Assembly (NCBI GenBank): GCA_965247815.1
Contig: CBDFHW010000025.1
Location: 1 to 64,000 of the forward strand
Source: CBDAQA01 sp965247815
GTDB taxonomy: Bacteria > Planctomycetota > Phycisphaerae > Tepidisphaerales > Tepidisphaeraceae
Length of the DNA stretch: 64,000 nucleotides
Direction of reading: 5' to 3'
The translations under genes were made by a program, and so were the position numbers. Below the pieces are notes generated by a model, which had not been told where the DNA came from, did not search any database, and saw only the letters and a list, made by a program, of their open reading frames with translations. Below are positions 8,944-16,738 of this stretch, in pieces (position 1 is the stretch's first letter; every line of letters begins with the position of its first letter).

Positions 8944-10425
8944 ATGACCGGTACCGTGATCGAAGAGATTGAAAGGACCCCCGAGGCCGACGCCGGCCGG
9001 ATCGCCGCCGCGGTACGCGAGGACGTCGCTCCGCAGCCTGACGTGGTCGCGTTGACCGATGAACCGACCGAGAAACAGACGGCGGATAAATCACCTTCGC
9101 TGATCAAGCACCTGGTCTGGACGGCCGTCACGAGCTTCGGCGTCATGGGCGTCAACTTCGTCACCGGCGTGCTCGTCTGCCGGCTGCTCGCCGCCGAGGG
9201 CAGGGGCCAGATCGCGGCGATCGGCGCGTGGACGCAGATTTTCGGCTGGGCGGCCGGCATGGGGTTTTACGAAGCGATCACGTACATCCGCGCTCGCAAT
9301 GCTCACGAGCCAAAACGAATCCTTGGATCGGCGGTGCTCGTAACGCTGGTCTTCGGAACCGTCGGGGTGGTGATTGCCGAGCTGCTCGTCGGCAGAGGGT
9401 TCTCGGAGCAGACACCGGCAACTGTCGCCCTGGCGCGTCTGTGGATGTTCACAATCTACCTCGGTGTTGCCGGCAGCATGTTCAATGCCATGATCACCGG
9501 CAACCAGGAGTTCGGACTGTTGAACGTCCTTCGATTCGTCCAACCACTCGCGTATCTGCTCGGCCTCGTGCTGCTCTGGGCGCTCGGGCGGTTCACCGTG
9601 CTCGGTGTTATGGGGACCGCGACGGCGTGCGAGGCGACGGTCACGCTGTTTCTGTTCGTCCGGCTTCTGCGAACGATCGGCATCGGTTTCCCTTCAACTA
9701 CAATCCTCGTCGAAGGTTTGAAGTATGGTGCCCGCGTGCAGGGTGCGTTGTTCGCTTCGCTTGCCAACGCAAGGTTGGACATGATGCTCCTTGCGTCTCT
9801 AACGACCTCGGCGGCGATCGGCCTTTATTCGGTCTCGACGAATCTGTCGGGGATCATCGTCGCATTGCTGGGCAGCTTCGGCGTCGTAATGTTCCCCGCG
9901 GCCACCCGCGCCGGTGCCCGCGACGGACTTCCTTTGATCGCCCGCTCGCTTCGGTTCGTCTTCTGGACGGGGCTTCTCGGGTCGGCCGTGTTCTTCGTGC
10001 TGTGTCCGGTTCTTTTGCACGTCGTCTACGGGCCGAGGTTCGACGGCGCAGTGCCTTCGCTCCGATTGCTGCTGCCCGGCGTGGTCGCCGTTGCGGCGAC
10101 GAAGATTGTCGACAGCGGACTTCAATCAGTGAACAAACCACAGAAGGCCTCGTACGCACAGCTGCTCGGATTGAGCGTGACGCTAATCGGGTTGTGGCTC
10201 ACACTCCGAACGTGGGGCATCGAAGGGGCAGCGCTCACGTCAACGCTTTCATACGCATCAACGTTTCTACTTTCGTTGTACTTCCTGTCGCACGAACAGG
10301 CGTTCCCGCTGCGGCAGGCGTTCTCGCTGCCGATGTACGTCGGCGACATTGAAAACGTCGTCAGGCGGATTTTAAAAAAGCCCGCGTCAGCGTCGGTGGG
10401 CGCCGAAGTGTCGGCCGTCGCGTGA
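8944..10425 (+). CDS. Polysaccharide flippase, Wzx/MATE-like
   Basis: Membrane protein of 493 aa with 12-14 hydrophobic segments and the layout of the oligosaccharide flippase family (MOP superfamily). An acidic, probably cytosolic N-terminal region of about 50 residues precedes the first segment (HLVWTAVTSFGVMGVNFVTG), and the motif VCRLLAAEGRGQIAA matches the typical first loop. It would flip the undecaprenyl-linked repeat unit made by the adjacent glycosyltransferases to the periplasmic face, where the Wzy-like protein at 60-1652 could act. It lies 59 bases after the acyltransferase gene. Confidence 0.87.
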   Translation: MTGTVIEEIERTPEADAGRIAAAVREDVAPQPDVVALTDEPTEKQTADKSPSLIKHLVWTAVTSFGVMGVNFVTGVLVCRLLAAEGRGQIAAIGAWTQIFGWAAGMGFYEAITYIRARNAHEPKRILGSAVLVTLVFGTVGVVIAELLVGRGFSEQTPATVALARLWMFTIYLGVAGSMFNAMITGNQEFGLLNVLRFVQPLAYLLGLVLLWALGRFTVLGVMGTATACEATVTLFLFVRLLRTIGIGFPSTTILVEGLKYGARVQGALFASLANARLDMMLLASLTTSAAIGLYSVSTNLSGIIVALLGSFGVVMFPAATRAGARDGLPLIARSLRFVFWTGLLGSAVFFVLCPVLLHVVYGPRFDGAVPSLRLLLPGVVAVAATKIVDSGLQSVNKPQKASYAQLLGLSVTLIGLWLTLRTWGIEGAALTSTLSYASTFLLSLYFLSHEQAFPLRQAFSLPMYVGDIENVVRRILKKPASASVGAEVSAVA

Positions 10426-10472
10426 CCCGGCGATATAACCCACGGCCGGCATTCTGTTAGAACCTAAATATT

Positions 10473-11438
10473 ATGAACCCAAGAGTGAGTGTTATCATCG
10501 CGACCAAAAACAGACAGCAGATGCTGGTCACCAGCGTGACTGCCATCCTGCGGCAGCCGTACCCGGACTTCGAGGTGATCGTGGTCGACACCACCGACCG
10601 CCCATGTGCGGGCATGCCGATCGACCCGCGGCTGACCTACCTGAGCGTCAGCGACGCGCCCGGGAATCGAAACTGGCAGCGAAACGTTGGCGTCTCCCGT
10701 GCGACAGGCGAATTCGCCGTCGTCTGTGACGACGACATCATCCCGACGGAAAACTGGCTGCACGAAATGGTCGCGCCATACGCCGACGCGACCGTCGCCG
10801 GTGTCGGCGGGCGGGTGATCGAAGGGCCAGACGTGCCGGTCCCGCGGAACACCGGCCGCGAGGTCGGGTTCGTCAGCTGGTGGGGACAGGTCGAAGGCGA
10901 GTTCCGCGCGAGAACGCCCGGCAATGTCGAGGTCGACCATCTGAAGGGCTGTAATCTCAGTTTCAGGACGGCAGTCCTCCGCGAGATCGGCGGGTATGAC
11001 GAGCGAATCGACGGCTGGGCCATGCGGGACGAAACCGACGTCTGCGTGCGGATTCGAGACCGCGGGTTCAAACTGATTTATAGCCCGACGGCGTTGGTCG
11101 AGCACTTCGGAATGAACCTTTGGAGCAATCAGGACATCCGGCTCGGCCCGCCGAAAAATGCGTATTCGGGCGCGAAGACCACGACCTATTTCGTGTTCCG
11201 CGACTTGGGCGTAAAGGCCGGGTTAGTGTGGACGTCTTATTACATGGCGTTCACCGGCTGGCAGTCGCTCAAGGGATTGTGGCGGATGGCCGCGCGAGTC
11301 GTGCTCACACCGGTCGGCTGCGTCGCCGGCATGATCGAGGCCACGAAGCCGCGGTTGAACGAAGGGCTTAAACCATCGCCACCGACCACGGCCCACGAGC
11401 TTAGATCGCCCGCTGCGACGCCGCTCTCCGTGGTTTAA
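10473..11438 (+). CDS. Glycosyltransferase family 2
   Basis: GT-A fold glycosyltransferase of 321 aa. It begins RVSVIIATKNRQQML (nucleotide-binding strand), has the metal-binding Asp run D86-D88 in VCDDDIIP, and the acceptor-region motif GCNLSFRTAVLREIGGYDE with a following W..RDETD segment. The C-terminal ~60 residues contain a possible hydrophobic stretch near residues 245-260. There is no Shine-Dalgarno site, but ATG 10473 sits exactly at the start of the domain. It is spaced 47 bases from the flippase and probably belongs to the same transcription unit. Confidence 0.87.
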   Translation: MNPRVSVIIATKNRQQMLVTSVTAILRQPYPDFEVIVVDTTDRPCAGMPIDPRLTYLSVSDAPGNRNWQRNVGVSRATGEFAVVCDDDIIPTENWLHEMVAPYADATVAGVGGRVIEGPDVPVPRNTGREVGFVSWWGQVEGEFRARTPGNVEVDHLKGCNLSFRTAVLREIGGYDERIDGWAMRDETDVCVRIRDRGFKLIYSPTALVEHFGMNLWSNQDIRLGPPKNAYSGAKTTTYFVFRDLGVKAGLVWTSYYMAFTGWQSLKGLWRMAARVVLTPVGCVAGMIEATKPRLNEGLKPSPPTTAHELRSPAATPLSVV

Positions 11439-11506
11439 TGTGGGTCGAACGGCTTGGTCCACGGGTCGCGCGGTCGCAGCGTTTCAATTACTAATCACAC
11501 AGCATT

Positions 11507-12844
11507 ATGCGAATCTGCATCGTCACACACACTCTGGTTTTGACCGACGGTCAAGGCAGGATCAACTACGAAATAGTCCGGCATCTCAGTGCACGCGGCC
11601 ACGAGTTCGTTCTGATCTCGACCACCATTGATCCGGCGCTCGCCGCGTTGCCGAACGTCACCTGGCACCAGGTTCCGATCCCGAACGTGCCGACGGCGTT
11701 TCTGAAATACGCGGCCTTTTCCCGGAAGGCGCGTCAAATCCTCGCCGCCCAGACGCGTGGATTTGACATTCTGCAGGTCAACGGGAACATCGTCGCTTTC
11801 CCGTCCGACGTCAACGTCGCGATGTTCGTGCATTCGAACTGGATCAAATCGAAATATCATTCTTCATTCCGGGACGACGGATTTAAATCGATCTACCACC
11901 GCACTTTCACACGCATTCACGGGTTCTGGGAGCGGCGTGAGTTCCGCAGGACACGCCGGGCGGTCGCGCTCTCGGGTATCACGCGAGACAGCCTGCTGGC
12001 CGACGTCGGGGTGCCCGCGAATAAAATCGAGGTGATCATGCCTGGAGTAGACGTCGAACAATTTCGACCGGCCCTGCCGGGGGAAGACAATCCCCTTCGG
12101 TCTTTGCTCGGCGTCGGTCCCGACGCGTTCGTCATTTTCTTCGCCGGGGATCTGAAGAGTAGACGAAAAAATCTAGACCTGATTCTGCAGGCGATGACGC
12201 AACTGGGTAAGCGGTTTCACCTCGTCTGCCCGGGCGGCTTGCGGGGCAGCGGTTACCCGGCCATGGCCGAGTCGCTCGGCCTGAAAGATCAGGTGCATTT
12301 CATCGGCCACCGCACGGACCTCGGTCTTCTTTTTCGTGCCGCCGACGCGTTCGCTTTCCCGTCGCATTACGACACGTTCGCGTTGGTCGTCACCGAGGCG
12401 ATGGCGAGCGGCCTGCCGGTGATCACCGCGCCGTCTGCCGGTGCCGCGTCGTTCGTCGAGCCCGGCGTCAACGGAATTCTGCTGCGCGACAGCAATGACC
12501 TCGACGGTCTCGTTGCAGCATTAAAACGGTTCGACGTCGAACCCGGCTATGCGAAACAGCTGGGGCCGCGCCGCTCGCGCGTCGGCCGAGAAATGGACCT
12601 GGAAGGACATGGCGCTCCAATACGAATCACTCTTCGAGCGGGTTGTGGCCGAAAAAGCGACGAAATCGGCAGGCCTGAAGCTCGGCACGCTGCCCGAAAT
12701 GGCGTCCGTCTAAATCGAACCGGCGGTTTTCCGGGATCAAGATTTGAAGCGTCATGGTCGGCCTTTCTGGCAATCGACCGCGTGAAAACGTCGCGCCGTT
12801 CCAGACGTGTTTCGGGCAGTGCGGAACTCATCAAACCTCACTGA
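11507..12844 (+). CDS. Glycosyltransferase family 4 with C-terminal frameshift
   Basis: GT-B glycosyltransferase. Residues 1-352 are normal: RICIVTHTLVLTDGQGRIN at the start, FAGDLKSRRKNLDLI opening the donor domain, and the donor pair D289/E297 in YDTFALVVTEAM, with Asp replacing the usual first Glu. After YAKQLG the frame as written runs through Arg/Ser-rich sequence to a stop at 12842-12844. In the +1 frame the expected ending appears instead: RAARASAEKWTWKDMALQ, then ESLFERVV, stopping at TAA 12711-12713. Removing one G from the GGGG run at 12562-12565 joins the two frames exactly. The intact gene is therefore probably 11507-12713, about 401 aa. The 445-aa product is an artefact of a sequencing error or of a real mutation. 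Confidence 0.8.
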   Translation: MRICIVTHTLVLTDGQGRINYEIVRHLSARGHEFVLISTTIDPALAALPNVTWHQVPIPNVPTAFLKYAAFSRKARQILAAQTRGFDILQVNGNIVAFPSDVNVAMFVHSNWIKSKYHSSFRDDGFKSIYHRTFTRIHGFWERREFRRTRRAVALSGITRDSLLADVGVPANKIEVIMPGVDVEQFRPALPGEDNPLRSLLGVGPDAFVIFFAGDLKSRRKNLDLILQAMTQLGKRFHLVCPGGLRGSGYPAMAESLGLKDQVHFIGHRTDLGLLFRAADAFAFPSHYDTFALVVTEAMASGLPVITAPSAGAASFVEPGVNGILLRDSNDLDGLVAALKRFDVEPGYAKQLGPRRSRVGREMDLEGHGAPIRITLRAGCGRKSDEIGRPEARHAARNGVRLNRTGGFPGSRFEASWSAFLAIDRVKTSRRSRRVSGSAELIKPH

Positions 12845-12951
12845 GTCGTTTTTCATAGGCTGCAGTCGAAGGACAAACGTCGCACCGGTTTGTGCGGTAA
12901 ACGGCCGAAATACGGCGTCTAGTTAAAAAGTCGGCGTCACCCGGTGCCGTG

Positions 12952-13044
12952 CAATGCAACGCCCGCAGATGCATTGAATCGGTGAACGCGAACCGAAGCG
13001 CGAACCCTTAGATATTCTTGCACGCCGTTTGCATGCCACGTGCA
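12952..13044. promoter_or_regulatory. Two inverted repeats upstream of the OFA transporter
   Basis: CAATGCA (12952-12958) and TGCATTG (12970-12976) form a perfect 7-bp inverted repeat with an 11-base spacer. A second pair, TGCACG (13019-13024) and CGTGCA (13039-13044), brackets the palindrome GCATGC (13031-13036) and ends 13 bases before the transporter ATG. Both are candidate regulator-binding sites. The rest of the roughly 340-base gap after the probable end of the glycosyltransferase (12713) holds no recognisable gene. Confidence 0.35.
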
Positions 13045-13057
13045 GGCGGTGTGAAGT

Positions 13058-14437
13058 ATGGCGATTCTAGCATTTCTGGATAAAGAGCGTTCGGTGGCCG
13101 GCCCCGATTACAATCGCTGGCTAGTACCGCCGGCGGCTCTTGCGATTCATCTTGCGATCGGGCAGGTCTACGCCTTCAGCGTCTTCGGTAAACCGCTGAC
13201 TCAACTCATTGGAATAAGCAAACCCGCGTTCGACCGCGGCGACTGGGGTCCTACCGAAGTCGCTTGGATTTTCAGTATCGCGATCGCCATGCTCGGGCTT
13301 TCGGCGGCGGTGTTCGGCAAATGGCTCGAGCGGGTCGGGCCCCGCCGCGCGATGTTTTCAGCCGCGTGCTGCTTCGGTGGCGGCTTCCTTGTCGGTGCCG
13401 CCGGCGTTCATTTCCATCTGCTATGGCTTCTCTATCTCGGCTACGGCGTGCTCGGCGGAGTCGGGCTGGGGCTGGGTTACATCTCACCCGTTTCGACGCT
13501 GATTAAATGGTTCGCCGATCGTCCGGGCCTTGCAACCGGGATGGCGATCATGGGTTTCGGCGGGGGGGCGATGATCGGTTCCCCGCTGGCCACTCTGCTG
13601 ATGGCGCACTTCGCCACGCCAACCAGCACCGGCGTCGCACCAACTATGGTGACGATGGGAGCGTTATACTTCGCGTTTATGATGTTCGGCACCTTCGCGA
13701 TCCGAATTCCCCCGAAGGATTACAAGCCTGCCGGATACGACCCGAAAGAGAATAAAGATCCGTCAATAACGAACCAGGAAACTGACGTCGATACGGCATT
13801 CCGTACGCCGCAGTTCTGGCTCCTCTGGGTCGTGCTCTGCACGAACGTCACCGCGGGAATCGGCATTCTCGAGCACGCCTCTCCGATGATTCAAGAGATG
13901 TTCAAAGGCCGCGTCGACAAATTCGCCGCGGGGGGATACGTCGGGATGCTCAGTCTTTTTAATATGGGCGGCCGATTCGTCTGGTCGAGCTTGAGCGATT
14001 ACATCGGCCGAAAAGTCACTTATTCGATCTTCTTCGTCGCCGGTTGTGCCCTGTTCGTAACATTGCGGTTCACAGGGTCGGAGCATTTTAACAGCGTGGC
14101 GCTTTTCGTCCTCGTCAGCGTCATCATCCTGAGCATGTACGGCGGGGGCTTTGCTACGATGCCCGCGTACCTTCGGGATCTTTTCGGCAGCGGCAACGTA
14201 AGCGCGATCCACGGTCGAGTGCTCACCGCCTGGGCAGTTGCCGGCGTGCTCGGTCCGCAGTTGGTGACTGGCATTCACAAGTACGAAGTCTCGCACGGCG
14301 TCGCAGAGGCCGACGCCTACGGCCGCGTGCTGTATGTCATGGCCGGCCTTCTCGTCGTCGGATTTGTCTGCAACCTTCTGATTCGCCCGCTGGCAAATCG
14401 CGAATCGCAAGGCACCGCTGCGAAATCACCCGCGTAG
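13058..14437 (+). CDS. OFA-family MFS transporter (oxalate/formate antiporter-like)
   Basis: Twelve-segment MFS permease of 459 aa. The opening NRWLVPPAALAIHLAIGQVYAFSVF, a shortened loop before WGPTEVAWIFSIAIAMLG, and the KWFADRPGLATGMAIMGFGGG segment are characteristic of the oxalate/formate antiporter (OFA) family. NMGGRFVWSSLSDYIGRK is the cytoplasmic MFS motif between segments 8 and 9. OFA members carry small mono- or dicarboxylates; the substrate here is not determined. The next gene encodes the small partner protein typical of this family, 16 bases downstream. Paired inverted repeats lie upstream of the start. Confidence 0.88.
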   Translation: MAILAFLDKERSVAGPDYNRWLVPPAALAIHLAIGQVYAFSVFGKPLTQLIGISKPAFDRGDWGPTEVAWIFSIAIAMLGLSAAVFGKWLERVGPRRAMFSAACCFGGGFLVGAAGVHFHLLWLLYLGYGVLGGVGLGLGYISPVSTLIKWFADRPGLATGMAIMGFGGGAMIGSPLATLLMAHFATPTSTGVAPTMVTMGALYFAFMMFGTFAIRIPPKDYKPAGYDPKENKDPSITNQETDVDTAFRTPQFWLLWVVLCTNVTAGIGILEHASPMIQEMFKGRVDKFAAGGYVGMLSLFNMGGRFVWSSLSDYIGRKVTYSIFFVAGCALFVTLRFTGSEHFNSVALFVLVSVIILSMYGGGFATMPAYLRDLFGSGNVSAIHGRVLTAWAVAGVLGPQLVTGIHKYEVSHGVAEADAYGRVLYVMAGLLVVGFVCNLLIRPLANRESQGTAAKSPA

Positions 14438-14453
14438 TAAAGAAGGAGTGAGC

Positions 14454-14630
14454 ATGACCTATCAGACAGCCAAATCGGTGACCGTGAAATCACGGCCGCT
14501 ACTGGTATCGGGCGCCTGGCTTTTCGTCGGGCTGCCGATCGCGTGGGGCGTCTTCAACACAGTGAAGCAGGCGACTCAACTGTTCGACGGTGCACCGTCC
14601 GCTCCATCGACGGCGCCATTGACTCGTTAG
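14454..14630 (+). CDS. MFS transporter small subunit
   Basis: Protein of 58 aa with one hydrophobic segment, LLVSGAWLFVGLPIAWGVF, followed by NTVKQATQLF. This matches the short protein that regularly follows OFA-type MFS transporters and is named the MFS transporter small subunit. ATG 14454 is preferred over in-frame GTG 14448 because AGAAGGAG (14441-14448) lies at proper spacing. It probably sits in the membrane beside the transporter, with which it would be co-transcribed. Its mechanism is not known to me. Confidence 0.8.
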   Translation: MTYQTAKSVTVKSRPLLVSGAWLFVGLPIAWGVFNTVKQATQLFDGAPSAPSTAPLTR

Positions 14631-14644
14631 CTCAAAATCGCAGT

Positions 14645-16495
14645 TCACTGCGGCAGTTCAAGACTTAAATAGTCGTACATCACATAACTTGAAGCGCCAC
14701 CATCCTGCGTCAGCGTGATGGTGTTGTCGCCGGCGTGCAATTGGTCTGCAGTGATCGGAACTCGCACCCAACTGTATTTGGTATGAATCGCCTCCCGGAT
14801 AAGTCCGTTCCCGCCCTGTGCGGGGGGCGTGACGCTTACACCCGGCGTGTCGTTCACTTCGACACTTAATCTCGCGCGGTCCGCGCCGGCGAACGCCAGC
14901 GTCAATGTTGAAACCCCGGCTGGAACCTGCGGCAAGGCGAAGTGGATCCGCCAATGCGACGGTGTTCTTCGCCCGTCAACCTCCCGGCCCGCCTGCGCGT
15001 AAAACCATTCGGTCGCGGGGTCGCTTTTGGTGACCGTGTAGTCCAGCGGCTCGGGCATTTCCTTCGCCAGCGTCTGATACATCAACGGCAGATAATAATC
15101 CCGTCCGTGCCCGAACTCAGCGGCCGATCGATCAGGGACGCCGATCTCCCACGCCAGCTTTCGACCGGCGTGTTGCACGGTCCAGTTCAGATCGTCCAGG
15201 GCGGACACTGCCCCGCCTGTAATCTTGACGTCCGTCTTTTCGAACTGGCCCACGACGCCGTCGGTGTACGCGTACAGGGTGTAGTTGCCCGGCCGAACGT
15301 GTGAAATCGAAAACTGTCCCGAGGAGTCCGCGCGGGTCCAGAATTGGTACCCGGTTGCCGAATACTGGAAATCCGCTCCCGGGCGGTCCGCCAGCGGGGC
15401 GAGCCCCACCCGCGCGTGCCCCGCGGTCAATTCGGGATGCAGTGCGTCGTGCAGCAGCAGCGTCCCGCGGACGCTTCCCCGCTGGGCCGCGCCGGCGTAC
15501 GCCGGATGCTTCATCCAGCCATAAGGCCACAACATGCCTTCGCTTTTCACCTTCACCTGCGCGTCGTGCCAGCAATCGTCCGCCGACAATTTGTTATTAA
15601 AATACAACAGCCACGGTCCAAAACATTTTCCCCACGCCGTGCCGTGCCGGATCGTGAACCCGGTGCCGTCGTAGTGATTCATGTTCAAGTGCAGCAGCGT
15701 CGTCCCGACCGCGGACGTCAGGTCCTGCTTGTTGGGGCCGTCGTTGAAAAACTCCGTGCTCGGCAGCACGACAAAGGCGCCGAGGTGTTTGTCCGCGCTG
15801 GCAAATCCCCAGCAACCGATCTCGGCATAGCTCGCCGCGTACATGTATTTGCAGTCGTACCGCCCGGCCCATGACCCGCTGGTGAGTTGCGTTACTTCTT
15901 TCGGCGCCCCGGGCACCGCGATCGCGCGGGCGAAATCTTCGGGCGACGGAATCTTCCAATGTCTTGCCTGATCGACACAGATCGTGTCGAGCCAATCGTT
16001 CGGCGTTTCCGGCGTCGACCAGACCATGCGCCATTCAACGACGCTCAAGTCCGGGTACGACGCGGGGTGGGTGTTCACCGTGTAAACATAAAGGCCGTTC
16101 ACGCCGGCGCGCAGGACGAAATGCACCTCCACGTCCCAGGCGTGCTTGTCACCGGCACCGGGGGAATACGTGTGCTTACAGGCGTAATCGATCATTTCGG
16201 GCGAGCGGTTTGCGATCGAGCCGGTGCAATGCGGCAACGTTTCGTAGTCCGCGCCCCCGTCCCGGCTGAAATAGATATTACGATGCCGGCCCGTTCGGCT
16301 CACCATCTCATGACCGTCATATTCGATCGACAACACCTGGGCGTTCTCGGAATCGATCGTGGCCGAGACGGTTGCGTTGCTCAGCACGACCCGACCGGCC
16401 TCCTGGGTGATCTGCACGGGCAGCGGAGCCGCGGAGGCGTTCGTCGCTTCGAGCAGCAGGGCGACAGCGGCAATCACAGAAATGATCCTGATCAC
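14645..16495 (-). CDS. Rhamnogalacturonan lyase, polysaccharide lyase family 4
   Basis: Secreted enzyme of 616 aa with a signal peptide (residues 1-22, cut after ATNASA). Residues 25-330 resemble the PL4 catalytic beta-sandwich; DCKYMYA and LNMNHYDG could supply the Lys and His of the PL4 active site. Residues 335-420 form a fibronectin III-like domain (RGSVRGTLLL ... YTLYAYTDGVVG) and 430-616 a carbohydrate-binding-like domain with AWEIGVPDRSAAEFGHG. That three-domain order is the PL4 layout. Members cleave the rhamnogalacturonan-I backbone of pectin by beta-elimination. The gene converges on the transporter pair, with 14 bases between stops, and is transcribed away from the transglutaminase gene. 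Confidence 0.85.
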   Translation of the reverse strand: MIRIISVIAAVALLLEATNASAAPLPVQITQEAGRVVLSNATVSATIDSENAQVLSIEYDGHEMVSRTGRHRNIYFSRDGGADYETLPHCTGSIANRSPEMIDYACKHTYSPGAGDKHAWDVEVHFVLRAGVNGLYVYTVNTHPASYPDLSVVEWRMVWSTPETPNDWLDTICVDQARHWKIPSPEDFARAIAVPGAPKEVTQLTSGSWAGRYDCKYMYAASYAEIGCWGFASADKHLGAFVVLPSTEFFNDGPNKQDLTSAVGTTLLHLNMNHYDGTGFTIRHGTAWGKCFGPWLLYFNNKLSADDCWHDAQVKVKSEGMLWPYGWMKHPAYAGAAQRGSVRGTLLLHDALHPELTAGHARVGLAPLADRPGADFQYSATGYQFWTRADSSGQFSISHVRPGNYTLYAYTDGVVGQFEKTDVKITGGAVSALDDLNWTVQHAGRKLAWEIGVPDRSAAEFGHGRDYYLPLMYQTLAKEMPEPLDYTVTKSDPATEWFYAQAGREVDGRRTPSHWRIHFALPQVPAGVSTLTLAFAGADRARLSVEVNDTPGVSVTPPAQGGNGLIREAIHTKYSWVRVPITADQLHAGDNTITLTQDGGASSYVMYDYLSLELPQ

Positions 16496-16738
16496 GACGA
16501 ACTCCTCTGTTGTGATTTGTATGACCTCGGGTTCACTCTAACGCTGATCGAGATCCGGGCATACAAATCAAGATGCCTGGGCTGCCCGCAGGGCGCGGAT
16601 GGCTGACGACCGTTTTGGTCGCGCGTCGCTCTGCTTTCGGACCGGTAAAACTGCTATACTCGCGATCAACCAACCAGGCCGCGTCATCAAACGACGCCGC
16701 CGCTTACTGCTCGGACGTGTTGCCGGAAAGAGTTGCTG

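Noticed and set aside
16655..16660. TATACT upstream of the transglutaminase/DUF2126 gene as a promoter
   Set aside because: No acceptable -35 box at 16-18 bases; a -10 match alone is not enough.
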